A stretch of DNA of 64,000 nt from DAIPJH01 sp036770365 (GTDB taxonomy: Bacteria; Pseudomonadota; Alphaproteobacteria; Rickettsiales; UBA998): positions 310,001 to 374,000 of the forward strand of contig DAIPJH010000001.1 in assembly GCA_036770365.1 (NCBI GenBank). The letters are read 5' to 3'. The translations under genes and the position numbers were made by a program. Shown here one piece after another: positions 19,082 to 30,333 of this stretch. The notes beneath the pieces are model-generated. The model did no database searches and was not told the origin of the DNA. It saw only the letters and a list, made by a program, of their open reading frames with translations. The first letter of the stretch is position 1, and every line of letters starts with the position of its first letter.

Positions 19082-20170
19082 ATGATTACAGACAACTTCT
19101 CTTCAACACTGCCCCCATCCTCGCAGCTTTGCCTTGACAAAACGCGGTGGTTTCGTGCTTTGAGTGTCGTTTTTAGCATGTTCGTGATGATGTGTATGCT
19201 AAGTGGTTGCACCCCAAGTCAACAAACAGCACTACCAACAATAAATACCACGAAAAACACACCCATTTTATGGCTACAAAGCTTACAAACCTCTGATGGG
19301 ACACGCCTACCACTACGTCGATGGTGGCCAAGCGCCTCAGCTAATCCCAAGGCCATCGTTATTGCCCTGCATGGATTCAATGACTATAATCAAGCGTTTG
19401 ACTTGCCTGCGCATCATCTGAACGCCAAGGGTATTGCCGTGCTGGCTTATGATCAACGCGGATTTGGCACAAGCCCTGCACGCGGCATTTGGGCGAATAA
19501 TGATAATCTCACGCATGACCTAGTTGATATGGTGCATGCAACTGCACATGCATATCCCAATACCCCTCTCTATCTGCTAGGAGAGAGCATGGGCGGGGCG
19601 GTTGCCATCACCACACTCACCAAATACCCACTCCCAGAACTACGCGGTGTCATTTTAAGCGCACCCGCACTATGGGGAAGCAACACATTAAATCCCCTCT
19701 ACCGCCTAACTCTTTGGACTGCGGCGCACACCATTCCTTATTACACCCTTACAGGTAAACAGGCCAAAATTCTAGCATCTGATAATATCCCAATGCTGAT
19801 CGCCATGGGCAAAGACCCACACATCATCAAAGAAACCCGTATTGATACAATTTATGGTCTCGTATCCTTAATGGATCAAGCGCATGCTCAAGCCCCTCTA
19901 CTCACACACACTCCTACGTTACTCCTTTACGGACAACATGACCAAGTCATTCCCGCTCATGCCATCACAGAGATCGGGTCTAAGCTTGAACACAATAACG
20001 CTACCATTGCCTATTACCCGAGGGGCTACCATATGCTACTACGCGATCTCCATGCGGACATCGTGTTGGATGACATCATCTCGTGGATCAACGCGCCTTG
20101 TAACCCTCTGCCTTCAAAACAAAACGTGGAATGGCAAACTCGCATACAAAATCATAAGGGACGCAGGTAA
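19082..20170 (+). CDS. Alpha/beta hydrolase lipoprotein (monoacylglycerol lipase-like)
   Basis: A 362-residue predicted lipoprotein: after a polar N-tail of about 25 residues comes a hydrophobic helix ending in the lipobox LSGC (Cys43). The hydrolase core follows, with an oxyanion-hole HGFND region, the nucleophile elbow GESMGG (Ser169), and late Asp/His candidates in GQHDQVIP and GYHMLLRD. This is the pattern of lysophospholipase/monoacylglycerol lipases. Start ATG at 19082 after TGGAG. It overlaps nth by one base; the pairing looks positional rather than functional. Confidence 0.9.
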   Translation: MITDNFSSTLPPSSQLCLDKTRWFRALSVVFSMFVMMCMLSGCTPSQQTALPTINTTKNTPILWLQSLQTSDGTRLPLRRWWPSASANPKAIVIALHGFNDYNQAFDLPAHHLNAKGIAVLAYDQRGFGTSPARGIWANNDNLTHDLVDMVHATAHAYPNTPLYLLGESMGGAVAITTLTKYPLPELRGVILSAPALWGSNTLNPLYRLTLWTAAHTIPYYTLTGKQAKILASDNIPMLIAMGKDPHIIKETRIDTIYGLVSLMDQAHAQAPLLTHTPTLLLYGQHDQVIPAHAITEIGSKLEHNNATIAYYPRGYHMLLRDLHADIVLDDIISWINAPCNPLPSKQNVEWQTRIQNHKGRR

Positions 20171-20826
20171 TGCGTCGCGCCAAAACACTCGCGCCTGAAG
20201 TAATTGACACGCTTTTCACGCGTTTCCATCACGCAGACCCTGAACCCAAAACAGAACTGATCGCTCCTAATCCCTTTTGTTTGTTAGTCGCCATCATTCT
20301 CTCTGCCCAAGCAACGGACGCTGGCGTTAACAAGGCCACACCAGCACTCTTCGCCGCCGCCAGTACCCCCGATACCATGCAAGCTTTGGGCTTAGACGGC
20401 ATCAAGCATTATATTAAAACGATTGGGTTATTTAACAGCAAAGCACAGAACATCCTAACCATGTGTGGTCAATTATTGGAACGTCATAACGGCAAAGTCC
20501 CTCACACACGTGAAGCCTTACAAGCTCTTGCTGGCGTTGGACGCAAAACCGCTAATGTTTGGCTTAATTGTGTATTGGGATTGCCTACAATGGCAGTAGA
20601 TACCCACGTTCAGCGCGTTGCCAATCGCATTGGGTTATGTCACACTAAAACACCCGAACAAACCGAAACCGCACTAGTTAATATTATTCCTAAAAAATGG
20701 ATGGTACATGCCCATCACTGGCTCATTCTACACGGTCGCTATACCTGCAAAGCACGCAAGCCAGCTTGTTATAACTGTAGAATAGCAGACCTATGCTTGT
20801 TTCAGGACAAAACCAAAGAAGCTTAA
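20170..20826 (+). CDS. nth: Endonuclease III (DNA glycosylase/AP lyase)
   Basis: Removes oxidised pyrimidines and cuts at abasic sites in base excision repair. The 218 residues carry the helix-hairpin-helix LAGVGRKTANV with the catalytic Lys, the Gly-Pro/Asp loop aspartate in AVDTHVQRVANR, and the C-terminal [4Fe-4S] cluster ligands in the C-x6-C-x2-C-x5-C spacing (CKARKPACYNCRIADLC). The ATG overlaps the upstream stop (TAATG). Confidence 0.97.
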   Translation: MRRAKTLAPEVIDTLFTRFHHADPEPKTELIAPNPFCLLVAIILSAQATDAGVNKATPALFAAASTPDTMQALGLDGIKHYIKTIGLFNSKAQNILTMCGQLLERHNGKVPHTREALQALAGVGRKTANVWLNCVLGLPTMAVDTHVQRVANRIGLCHTKTPEQTETALVNIIPKKWMVHAHHWLILHGRYTCKARKPACYNCRIADLCLFQDKTKEA

Positions 20827-20845
20827 AAGGGCATGCAATATATGA

Positions 20846-20912
20846 TAACTGGTATTTGGTGAATAACCTACCCACTAAATACCAGTTACTAAATACCAGT
20901 TACTAAATACCA
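20846..20912. repeat. Hairpin with short tandem repeat downstream of nth
   Basis: A 14-bp unit ACTAAATACCAGTT is repeated nearly three times at 20874-20912. The first unit also pairs with 20846-20861 (TAACTGGTATTTGGTG), giving a stem of about 16 bp with one mismatch. It separates the convergent genes nth and the bactofilin gene. There is no classic T-run. It may act as a two-way transcription barrier. Confidence 0.6.
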
Positions 20913-20920
20913 AAAATCAA

Positions 20921-21619
20921 CTATGCCGCTGTACGTTTGCCACGAGCCACAGCTTCAGGGCGACCAAAAGTGATTTCTCCACTAAGTTCACCACCACGTT
21001 CGATCTCAATTTCACCGTATGCAATACGTCCGCGCACTTTACCCGTAGAGTAAATCGTCAAACGATTACGTACAATCAAGTCTCCTTCAAAAAGACCACT
21101 GATCTCAGCATCTTCAATCTCAGCAGTTCCTTTAAATGAACCATGTTCCGCAATCTCAACCGTATGTACATCTTTCAACGTTGCATCAACCGCCCCTTCG
21201 ATCACCAAACGATCGCACGTTGCAATCTCACCGCGCAGTAAAATATCATTACCCACTGTAAGAACACGCTTACCAGCTGTTTTAGAAGGATTGTTAGCAG
21301 AAGTACTCGACGCCATTGGGCTTGCTGGCATAGGACGGAAATCAGATGATGCATGTGACTGTGACGCTGAAGAAGACGCAACATGCGAAGACATACCCGA
21401 ACCCGCTTGAGACGCCAAAGGACGGTAAGGCTGTGCTGCCATCGGCGAGGCAGGGCGCGCCGCAGGGGTTGAGGCCGCCATTGGCATAGCTGGACGCGAC
21501 GCCGGAACAGGAGCAGACACAGCCACCGCCGCAGGCGTGGTCAATGCGGTCACTTCTTCTTCCACCAATACGTCTGCATCTAATTGTAATTCACCTGACT
21601 CATCTTTACGACGGAACAT
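20921..21619 (-). CDS. Bactofilin
   Basis: Polymer-forming cytoskeletal protein of the bactofilin family (DUF583), involved in cell shape, stalk or polar organisation in other Alphaproteobacteria. The C-terminal half (about residues 115-220) is the right-handed beta-helix: VGNDILLRGEIATCDRLVIEG, VEIAEHGSFKGTAEIEDAEI and GKVRGRIAYGEIEIERGGEL. The N-terminal 110 residues are an unusually long low-complexity linker rich in Ala, Ser, Pro and Met. No transmembrane segment is visible. Monocistronic by position. Confidence 0.92.
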   Translation of the reverse strand: MFRRKDESGELQLDADVLVEEEVTALTTPAAVAVSAPVPASRPAMPMAASTPAARPASPMAAQPYRPLASQAGSGMSSHVASSSASQSHASSDFRPMPASPMASSTSANNPSKTAGKRVLTVGNDILLRGEIATCDRLVIEGAVDATLKDVHTVEIAEHGSFKGTAEIEDAEISGLFEGDLIVRNRLTIYSTGKVRGRIAYGEIEIERGGELSGEITFGRPEAVARGKRTAA

Positions 21620-21909
21620 ATTTCTCTCCTGCTTGCTGATACGGTTTTGTTATGGGGTATGGCGATAATCTGTGCTGCATAGATGCAGTCCGCGCAACAA
21701 ATTGAATAAGGAATGCCTTACCTTTTCTATACGCTCATAAACTATAACCAAAATTATTCCCTTACACCAGTAGATTCTGCGATAAAATTCACGAATCGAA
21801 TGATGTAATTTGACTTATAAAAGCAACATTCGTGCCAGTATTAAAACATGAGTGACAAAGTCTATTTTTTATCCTACACCACTCCCAGAAACTTCATGGA
21901 GATAGTACG

Positions 21910-22884
21910 ATGGCGGTCTACACGCGCCTCTTAAAAGAACAAGCACAACAGATCATCACGCGCTATGGCTTAGGTGAGTTAGTAGAGATTCATGAAATCG
22001 CTGAGGGTATTGAAAATAGCAATTTCCTGATTACCACAGCCCACGATCATCACGCTGTCTGCCATATCCTCACCCTATTTGAAAAACGTACCGACCCACA
22101 AGATTTACCTTTTTTCCTTGGACTGATGGAACATTTGTCAAGAGCAGGCATACCCTGCCCCATGCCACTACATACCCAACATGGCAAACTGACGTTTGAA
22201 CATCAGGACAAACAAGGAACGATTGTAAGTTTTTTAGGAGGTAAAAGCAAATTAGCGGCTCAAGCTACCGAGGCAAACCTTGTGCAGCTTGGCACAATGA
22301 TTGGCAAGATGCATCTTGCTACTAAGAATTTTCACCTTACACGTCCCAATAATCTCAGTGTAACGGGCTGGAAACACCTCATAGGCGAGATCAACACACG
22401 CGCAGATGAAATTGAAAAGGGTTTAAGTGCCACACTTCAGAGTGAAATCGCCTTTTTAGAAAAACACTGGCGGGAAGATTTACCTTCGGGCATCATTCAC
22501 GCGGATATATTCCCAGACAATGTCTTTTTTAAAGATGACACGCTCTCAGGCATCATTGATTTTTATTTTTCATGTCATGATTCCTTCGCCTATGAAATGG
22601 CTATTATGCTCAATGCATGGTGTTTTGATGCACAGCATGTGTTTCAAGCAAATAAAGCAAAAGCTTTATTGAACGCCTATCAACAAATACGACCACTAAG
22701 CCAACAAGAGACAGACACATTGCCCATCCTATGTCGTGGCGCGGCATTACGGTTTTTACTCACACGCGCCTATGACTGGATCAATCATGATACAGACGCA
22801 CTAGTTACACGCAAAGACCCAATAGAATATGTGTTGAAGCTGAAATACTGGTCATCAGCGACTAGTAATCAATGGTCAGCATGA
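21910..22884 (+). CDS. thrB: Homoserine kinase (APH-fold)
   Basis: Phosphorylates homoserine in threonine synthesis. This is the aminoglycoside-phosphotransferase-fold type used by Alphaproteobacteria rather than the GHMP type. The 324 residues begin MAVYTRL, typical of the family, and hold the EGIENSNFLI segment, the catalytic loop HADIFPDNVFF and the metal-binding IIDFYFSC. ATG at 21910 follows TGGAGATAGTACG. It stands 100 bp upstream of rnhA, an arrangement (thrB-rnhA) frequent in this class. Confidence 0.95.
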   Translation: MAVYTRLLKEQAQQIITRYGLGELVEIHEIAEGIENSNFLITTAHDHHAVCHILTLFEKRTDPQDLPFFLGLMEHLSRAGIPCPMPLHTQHGKLTFEHQDKQGTIVSFLGGKSKLAAQATEANLVQLGTMIGKMHLATKNFHLTRPNNLSVTGWKHLIGEINTRADEIEKGLSATLQSEIAFLEKHWREDLPSGIIHADIFPDNVFFKDDTLSGIIDFYFSCHDSFAYEMAIMLNAWCFDAQHVFQANKAKALLNAYQQIRPLSQQETDTLPILCRGAALRFLLTRAYDWINHDTDALVTRKDPIEYVLKLKYWSSATSNQWSA

Positions 22885-22986
22885 GTAATTGTGAGGTCAA
22901 GAAACCGAGTCCTTTAGTCACCAAAGATGTTGGACTCATTTTGCAAGTAGAAGGTGAGCAGAGAAACAATTATAAGAAAGAAGCAC

Positions 22987-23439
22987 ATGAAAAAAATTAC
23001 ACTCTACACCGATGGTGCATGTTCGGGCAATCCAGGACCGGGAGGTTGGGGGGCAATTTTGATTTATGGAAAACATGAAAAGGAACTATACGGCTTCGAG
23101 CCTGACACGACGAATAATCGTATGGAGATGATGGCAGTCATTGAAGGATTAAAATCGCTCAAAGATGCGTGTCATGTCACGATTTATACCGATAGCAAAT
23201 ATGTGCTGCAAGGCATGACCGAATGGAAATTTAACTGGATTAAGCGCGGCTGGAAAACCGCCGACAACAAACCCGTTAAAAACGTTGATTTATGGCAAGC
23301 TCTTGTCGAACAAGAAAAAATCCACAAGCTCGAATGGCAATGGGTCAAGGGCCACAACGGCGACCCTATGAATGAACGCGCAGATGAGTTGGCACGTGGG
23401 GCGATTACCAACCCGCTTAAACAAACTCAACGCTCGTAA
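22987..23439 (+). CDS. rnhA: Ribonuclease HI
   Basis: Degrades the RNA strand of RNA-DNA hybrids. The 150 residues contain all four acidic catalytic residues: Asp in [14 protein letters not shown], Glu in [13 protein letters not shown], Asp in IYTDSKYV, and Asp in NERADELA, plus the basic handle FNWIKRGWK. The ATG at 22987, starting [10 protein letters not shown], is the family start; an in-frame ATG at 22954 would add 11 residues. Confidence 0.97.
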   Translation: MKKITLYTDGACSGNPGPGGWGAILIYGKHEKELYGFEPDTTNNRMEMMAVIEGLKSLKDACHVTIYTDSKYVLQGMTEWKFNWIKRGWKTADNKPVKNVDLWQALVEQEKIHKLEWQWVKGHNGDPMNERADELARGAITNPLKQTQRS

Positions 23440-23616
23440 TAGGTTTCATGACATACACTACAATAAATCATTTAGCAAAACTTCAGCGTCATTTCACTAT
23501 ACCAACAAAAGCTTCACAGCTCGGCGTACTGCCTCTGCACGAGAAATATGCCTCCGTACACACAGCGCATCTAAAAAAGCCAACTGTTTTTCTGAAATCT
23601 CAATAATAATACACAT

Positions 23617-23664
23617 AAAAAACCCTACATCACGTTATCATTACAATGATAACGTGATGTAGGG
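23617..23664 (-). terminator. rRNA operon terminator with 20-bp perfect stem
   Basis: Positions 23623-23642 are the exact reverse complement of 23645-23664, with a 2-base centre (23643-23644). On the minus strand the stem is followed by six T residues (23617-23622). It lies about 40 bp past the 3' end of the 5S gene, so it should end the rrl-rrf transcript. The stem is unusually long and perfect for a terminator. Confidence 0.85.
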
Positions 23665-23705
23665 GTATGTATAAAAGTCAAAAAGCAAAAAAGCCCGCTT
23701 ATAAG

Positions 23706-23822
23706 GCCTGGCGACGACCTACTCTCCCATGCCTTAAGACATAGTACCATCGGCGCAGAGGGGTTTCACGGTCGTGTTCGGAATGGGAACGTGTGGGACC
23801 ACCCTCGCAATAATCACCAAGC
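23706..23822 (-). rRNA. rrf: 5S ribosomal RNA
   Basis: Read on the minus strand it has the 5S landmarks GGTGGTCCCAC, CCCATTCCGAACACG, GTGAAAC, GCGCCGATGGTACT and GGGAGAGTAGGTCGTCGCCAGGC. The length of about 117 nt is normal; ends are estimated from the pairing of the terminal helix. A 13-bp stem with one mismatch (23691-23703 with 23825-23837) brackets the gene and should be the processing stalk of the precursor. Confidence 0.95.
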
Positions 23823-23850
23823 CGTATAAACGGGCTTGTTTGCTAAGTGT

Positions 23851-23870
23851 CTTGCCTCAAAAGAGGCAAG
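23851..23870 (-). other. Hairpin in the 23S-5S spacer
   Basis: A perfect 8-bp stem (23851-23858 with 23863-23870) with an AAAA/TTTT loop lies in the spacer between 23S and 5S. It is a likely processing signal in the precursor RNA. There is no tRNA in the spacer. Confidence 0.5.
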
Positions 23871-23957
23871 GAATATGTTTTTCTGACATTGATGCAATAT
23901 TTTCATCGTTCACAACACAATACTGTTTTGTACTGTGCGTGAGTGGCTCAAGCGAAA

Positions 23958-26700
<2,743 letters not shown>

Positions 26701-27079
26701 TCTTGAGCCACATCACGAACAGAACAAAACAGTATAACTGATTGCCTATCGTGTGTGGACGATACTTACTTACATCAACTCAGATTCTTTGTTTAATAGA
26801 CTTAAAGCCTACTAAACGCGATCTTTGTCAGAAAAACATATTCACTTGTCTAACAGCAGAAACGCTTGCGTTTCAGGTATTCTTTAGTTTGTTTCCCTCA
26901 GCTCGTTTCAGTGTTTGTCCGCTGAAGGGAGTGCCGTTATATGGCTGAGATGCCATCACGTCAACGACTTTTTTCATCTTTTTTCACTTTTTTTTGAGAG
27001 ACCAGAAAAATCAAGGATATAGGTGGAGTTTTTAGCCTTCATTTTGAAAGTTTTTCATCCCACCATGCATCAGCACGGC
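26701..27079 (-). other. Leader region of the 23S-5S operon (no gene)
   Basis: About 380 bases without a coding region. It holds, in order of minus-strand transcription, the rrl promoter (26936-26964), the 5' arm of the pre-23S processing stem (26826-26843) and the remaining leader. I see no tRNA-Ile or tRNA-Ala and no trace of a 16S 3' end (no anti-Shine-Dalgarno CCTCCTT region). Confidence 0.8.
26936..26964 (-). promoter_or_regulatory. Promoter of the 23S-5S rRNA operon
   Basis: On the minus strand TTGACG (26964-26959) and TATAAC (26941-26936) are separated by exactly 17 bp. The predicted start is near 26929, about 230 bases before mature 23S and upstream of the processing stem. A dedicated promoter at this place supports the view that rrl-rrf is transcribed without 16S. 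Confidence 0.75.
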
Positions 27080-27322
27080 TTAACCAAGCAAACCTTGTGC
27101 TTTTAGCTCCCACTGCACATGCATGGGCGGAGCTTCACCATATCCACTCGACAACATCACGCCAAAGCTACTTAAGTCGCAGCTAGATTGCTCCATTGCC
27201 TTAAAGAACAAAGGCTCTTTGCTCGGCTGCACTTGGATATAATGCCATTGCGCGACACCTCCAAAAGCACGAGAGTTCACCAGATAAACATGCTTCGATG
27301 CTAATTTTGCTTGAAAACTCAT
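27080..27322 (-). CDS. 80-residue protein coupled to helicase, unknown function
   Basis: Not recognised. The ATG at 27322 overlaps the helicase stop codon (ATGA), so it is translated as the second gene of a two-gene unit. The sequence begins MSFQAKLASKHVYLVNSR and is mixed in composition, with several Trp/Tyr and a Ser/Cys-rich centre (EQSSCDLSSFG). It has no signal peptide or membrane helix. A longer reading from 27424 would lie inside the helicase gene and is less likely. Function may be tied to the helicase. Confidence 0.75.
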   Translation of the reverse strand: MSFQAKLASKHVYLVNSRAFGGVAQWHYIQVQPSKEPLFFKAMEQSSCDLSSFGVMLSSGYGEAPPMHVQWELKAQGLLG

Positions 27323-29703
27323 GCTGCACCTCGCCCTTGAGCCTGTCCAGAGCCAACGGACGTAACCACAGGCTGCGCCACATGCGTTGAAGGTCGCCAT
27401 AATGCCTGACCTTCTTTTTGCCAATTTTTTGCAAACTCATTTACACGCGCCAAATAATCCTTCGCAATCACATCATAGCATGAAAAATGCCTATCTACAC
27501 CAAGCGTACCCTCCAAATTCACAAATGGCCCAACGATCTCCTGAATCGCTGCAACGCCATCTTTTTCACGAATGGGCCGCCCTAAAATCTGGGTTGCTCT
27601 TACGATATAATCACCGCTATTTTCTATAACACGCTGCGTCATCATTACGTCAGGATCACTAAAACCAGTCGTAAAGCGATAATTATTCACTACATGCATC
27701 ACCTTGCCAGCGCGCACCAACTTAGCAACAGCGTCCCCTGTCAAATCCAATTTTTTACCATCTTTCATGTCAAAAACCTGCTCCTGACCAGGAACATCGC
27801 CCAACACGGCAAGCGCGTAATAATCTGGTTTTACCTGAATCGTTGCGGGATCTTTCCCTGCAAGCAAAAGACGTTCTTCCAATTTACCCGCCATATCAAG
27901 ACGACGCGCTTCTTTACTAGAAATATGTAGTAATTTTTCTGCTTCCGCACGCATGCCAGCCGAACGCGCTGTTTTTTCGGCAGCCATAACAGCCTCTTGC
28001 CTTAAGTCAATATCCTCTGGCTCTTTAATGAACTGCTCAAAAAGATGCGGCAACACGTCACGAAAATCATTGGGGTCAATCTTTCGAATCGCTTCACGAT
28101 AGGTTTTCAGCGTATCCACATCCCCAAGGTTTTTGTCATTGACCCTTAAAACACTTAGATTCTTTTCTCCCAGAAATTCCTCTAATTTTTCAGGCAACCC
28201 AAAAGAGCGTTGATAGATTTGAATATATGCAGCAATCGCACTTTGCGCCCGACGTTTCCACACTTCCTGTGTAAGTTCATCAATACCTTCAAGCGTCCCA
28301 TCATGAATCTTTTGAAAATCTTGCGCAAGATTCTTTACCAAATCTCCACGCACCGCAAAGGCAATATTTTTATGTTGTGCATAACAAATACGATTTTCTC
28401 GCATTGCCTCTATGACTGAAGATTCTTGAGAATCTGTCATCATATTGCGATGTGGGACTGCATTGATAAAAGCTTGACGCGCCGTATGCCCTTCTTCAGC
28501 AGAACTATAACGTCGCCCATTATCATCACGTGGCTTCCATGCCGTTCCATGCTCACGATAATAGTCAGGTGTAATGTATTCTTCTCGCCCAAAATACCCC
28601 ACCAACGCCTCTCTACGAACATTGGGTTCATTATTCTTTTGAATCGCTTCACGTTGTTCTGGTGACACATCTTTTAACGAAGCACTCTCACCCACCTTTG
28701 TCAGTTCAAGCGATAATGGTCTAAAGGGACGATCTGGCAAACGATGCATCGCATCATACATTGTCATGGAAATCGCAGGCTTCGCATCCTTAATGTCCAA
28801 TGCTTCATAAAGCTCTGGATTAGGAGTTGCTGTAATTGCCAATACATCGTTATGCCTCGCAAGTTCTTGTAGGTAATAAACACCTGCAGCTGGTTTGCTA
28901 GGATCAGTTTTAGCCGTAAACTCATGTGCCTCATCAATGAACACATGTTTTTTTTCGCCACTACATAGCCACCCGCGCTGTTTCTCATCACCAATAAAAC
29001 GCTCTAGATCCGTTGCTTCAATGACTAAAATACCATCAAAATCTTTCAGCTGATGAGTAATCTCTTGTGGTGAACCTTGATAGTGAGTACCCGTCACAAT
29101 GCGTTCTTTTGGTGGAATCACTTCCGCAATTTCCTCTCGGATCTGGTCACCCAACCCTGCTGGCGCAATGACCACACCTCGACCACCAATTGCTTTTAAC
29201 GTATGAGCAATAATATAGCTCTTACCCGTACCTGTCGCAAACACCGTCACTTCACGGCTAGTCTGTTCATGCCCATTCTTTGCAAGTGCATCACCATAGC
29301 TATGAATGGCACGCGCCTGATGGTCATACATAAAACGGTCATTATAAACACGCACATCGCCACTTTGCGCATAAAACTTACCATTATCATCACGTTTAAC
29401 CTCAACAGATTGAGGCTCTACACATGTACTATTTGGCTTGCTCAACCACACATGATACATTGTCGCATCATCACGATCTCGACCTGCAATCAACGTACGA
29501 TTTGCACCTAAAGCATCACGAAAATGTACCGTAGCAAACTGCAGCGTATCTGCATGTGATGTACCTGTAATCTGCAATCCCGTGTCATTGATCTTATGAG
29601 AACGCCATGCCTTATCATCCAAACGCGCAAGCGCACGGTCAACGCCCTGCATCAAGGTATGGGTATCGAGGTAGTTATTTATATTTTGAGCGCGATCTAT
29701 CAT
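27319..29703 (-). CDS. Superfamily 2 DEAD/DEAH-box helicase, accessory type
   Basis: A 794-residue ATPase with SF2 motifs: Walker A ATGTGKS (156-162), motif II DEAH (257-260), motif III TATP (291-294), a motif V-like stretch RFTTGFSDPDV and motif VI ATQILGRPIR (about 703-712). The first 145 residues have no domain I can name, and about 280 residues separate the two RecA lobes; that insert is charged and helical-looking. This is like ResIII-type helicases of defence or mobile regions rather than a housekeeping helicase. The C-terminal tail is low complexity (Gly, Gln, Ser). It forms an operon with the 80-residue gene that overlaps its end. Confidence 0.85.
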   Translation of the reverse strand: MIDRAQNINNYLDTHTLMQGVDRALARLDDKAWRSHKINDTGLQITGTSHADTLQFATVHFRDALGANRTLIAGRDRDDATMYHVWLSKPNSTCVEPQSVEVKRDDNGKFYAQSGDVRVYNDRFMYDHQARAIHSYGDALAKNGHEQTSREVTVFATGTGKSYIIAHTLKAIGGRGVVIAPAGLGDQIREEIAEVIPPKERIVTGTHYQGSPQEITHQLKDFDGILVIEATDLERFIGDEKQRGWLCSGEKKHVFIDEAHEFTAKTDPSKPAAGVYYLQELARHNDVLAITATPNPELYEALDIKDAKPAISMTMYDAMHRLPDRPFRPLSLELTKVGESASLKDVSPEQREAIQKNNEPNVRREALVGYFGREEYITPDYYREHGTAWKPRDDNGRRYSSAEEGHTARQAFINAVPHRNMMTDSQESSVIEAMRENRICYAQHKNIAFAVRGDLVKNLAQDFQKIHDGTLEGIDELTQEVWKRRAQSAIAAYIQIYQRSFGLPEKLEEFLGEKNLSVLRVNDKNLGDVDTLKTYREAIRKIDPNDFRDVLPHLFEQFIKEPEDIDLRQEAVMAAEKTARSAGMRAEAEKLLHISSKEARRLDMAGKLEERLLLAGKDPATIQVKPDYYALAVLGDVPGQEQVFDMKDGKKLDLTGDAVAKLVRAGKVMHVVNNYRFTTGFSDPDVMMTQRVIENSGDYIVRATQILGRPIREKDGVAAIQEIVGPFVNLEGTLGVDRHFSCYDVIAKDYLARVNEFAKNWQKEGQALWRPSTHVAQPVVTSVGSGQAQGRGAA

Positions 29704-29909
29704 GCTTTACCCATAATGGAAGCACGTAAGTAAATCAAGAATTGATTAACGTTTTGTTAATGAACAATGAACATTTTGAACCTTCAAGAATACCTTTGCA
29801 AATTCGTACAGCCTATCCTCTTGATAATAATCAAAGCCCATGACACAAATAAGCTATATAAGTGCTAGCATTTACATATTCCACTCGTCTCATACAAAGG
29901 AGATATGTC

Positions 29910-30134
29910 ATGTTTCTTAACATAAAAAAGCTTATTCTTCTCACCGCGTGTACCATCATACTCGTCTCAGCATGTACGCCATCAAAGACGGCAGAAACAA
30001 AAAAAGAACGCCGCGCCGCGTGGCGACATATGGATAGTAATGATGCAGCCGGTGCGACACCGCCTCTACCATCAGCAGGACAGGATTTTGGGGCATGCTC
30101 GGCCAAAGATCTTGCTCAATTTACCTGTGACTGA
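29910..30134 (+). CDS. Small lipoprotein
   Basis: A 74-residue protein with a basic N-terminus, hydrophobic segment and lipobox VSAC (Cys22), followed by CTPSK, typical of lipoproteins. The ATG at 29910 is preceded by a strong site AAAGGAG 7 bases away; a longer frame from 29862 lacks one. The mature part is about 50 residues with a basic stretch KKERRAAWRH and two more Cys near the C-terminus (GACSAKDLAQFTC). Function unknown. The end overlaps a second possible lipoprotein gene. Confidence 0.8.
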   Translation: MFLNIKKLILLTACTIILVSACTPSKTAETKKERRAAWRHMDSNDAAGATPPLPSAGQDFGACSAKDLAQFTCD

Positions 30135-30330
30135 CCTACATCGCATAGTTACCGCCGCGCTGCGTATTGCCGCACTCATCGCGCTTTTGTTTGCGGGCTG
30201 TTGCGACATTGCCTTTGAGCCTTATAACTACAATACTTCTGAAGAAGCCAAACTTAAACGTGGACATTATTCAGTCAGAGTAAAAAGCAAGCAGCTTATC
30301 ATTGAAAAGAAGATTCGGTTCAAAAAGTAA
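30127..30330 (+). CDS. Second small lipoprotein-like protein, overlapping
   Basis: A 67-residue frame beginning at a GTG that overlaps the preceding lipoprotein stop by 8 bases. It has a basic start, a hydrophobic run AALRIAALIALLF and a lipobox-like FAGC (Cys25), then a charged mature part ending IEKKIRFKK. Start and reality are less certain because no clear ribosome binding site is seen and translation would depend on coupling. An alternative reading from 30040 would run antisense-frame through the first gene and is unlikely. Confidence 0.5.
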   Translation: MTDLHRIVTAALRIAALIALLFAGCCDIAFEPYNYNTSEEAKLKRGHYSVRVKSKQLIIEKKIRFKK

Positions 30331-30333
30331 CCA

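Noticed and set aside
20874..20912. Short tandem repeats as a possible CRISPR array
   Set aside because: Units are 14 bp with no unique spacers between them and no cas genes anywhere in the window.
27323..27424. Longer N-terminus for the 80-residue protein
   Set aside because: The extension lies wholly within the helicase gene, while the ATG at 27322 gives a standard 4-base overlap.
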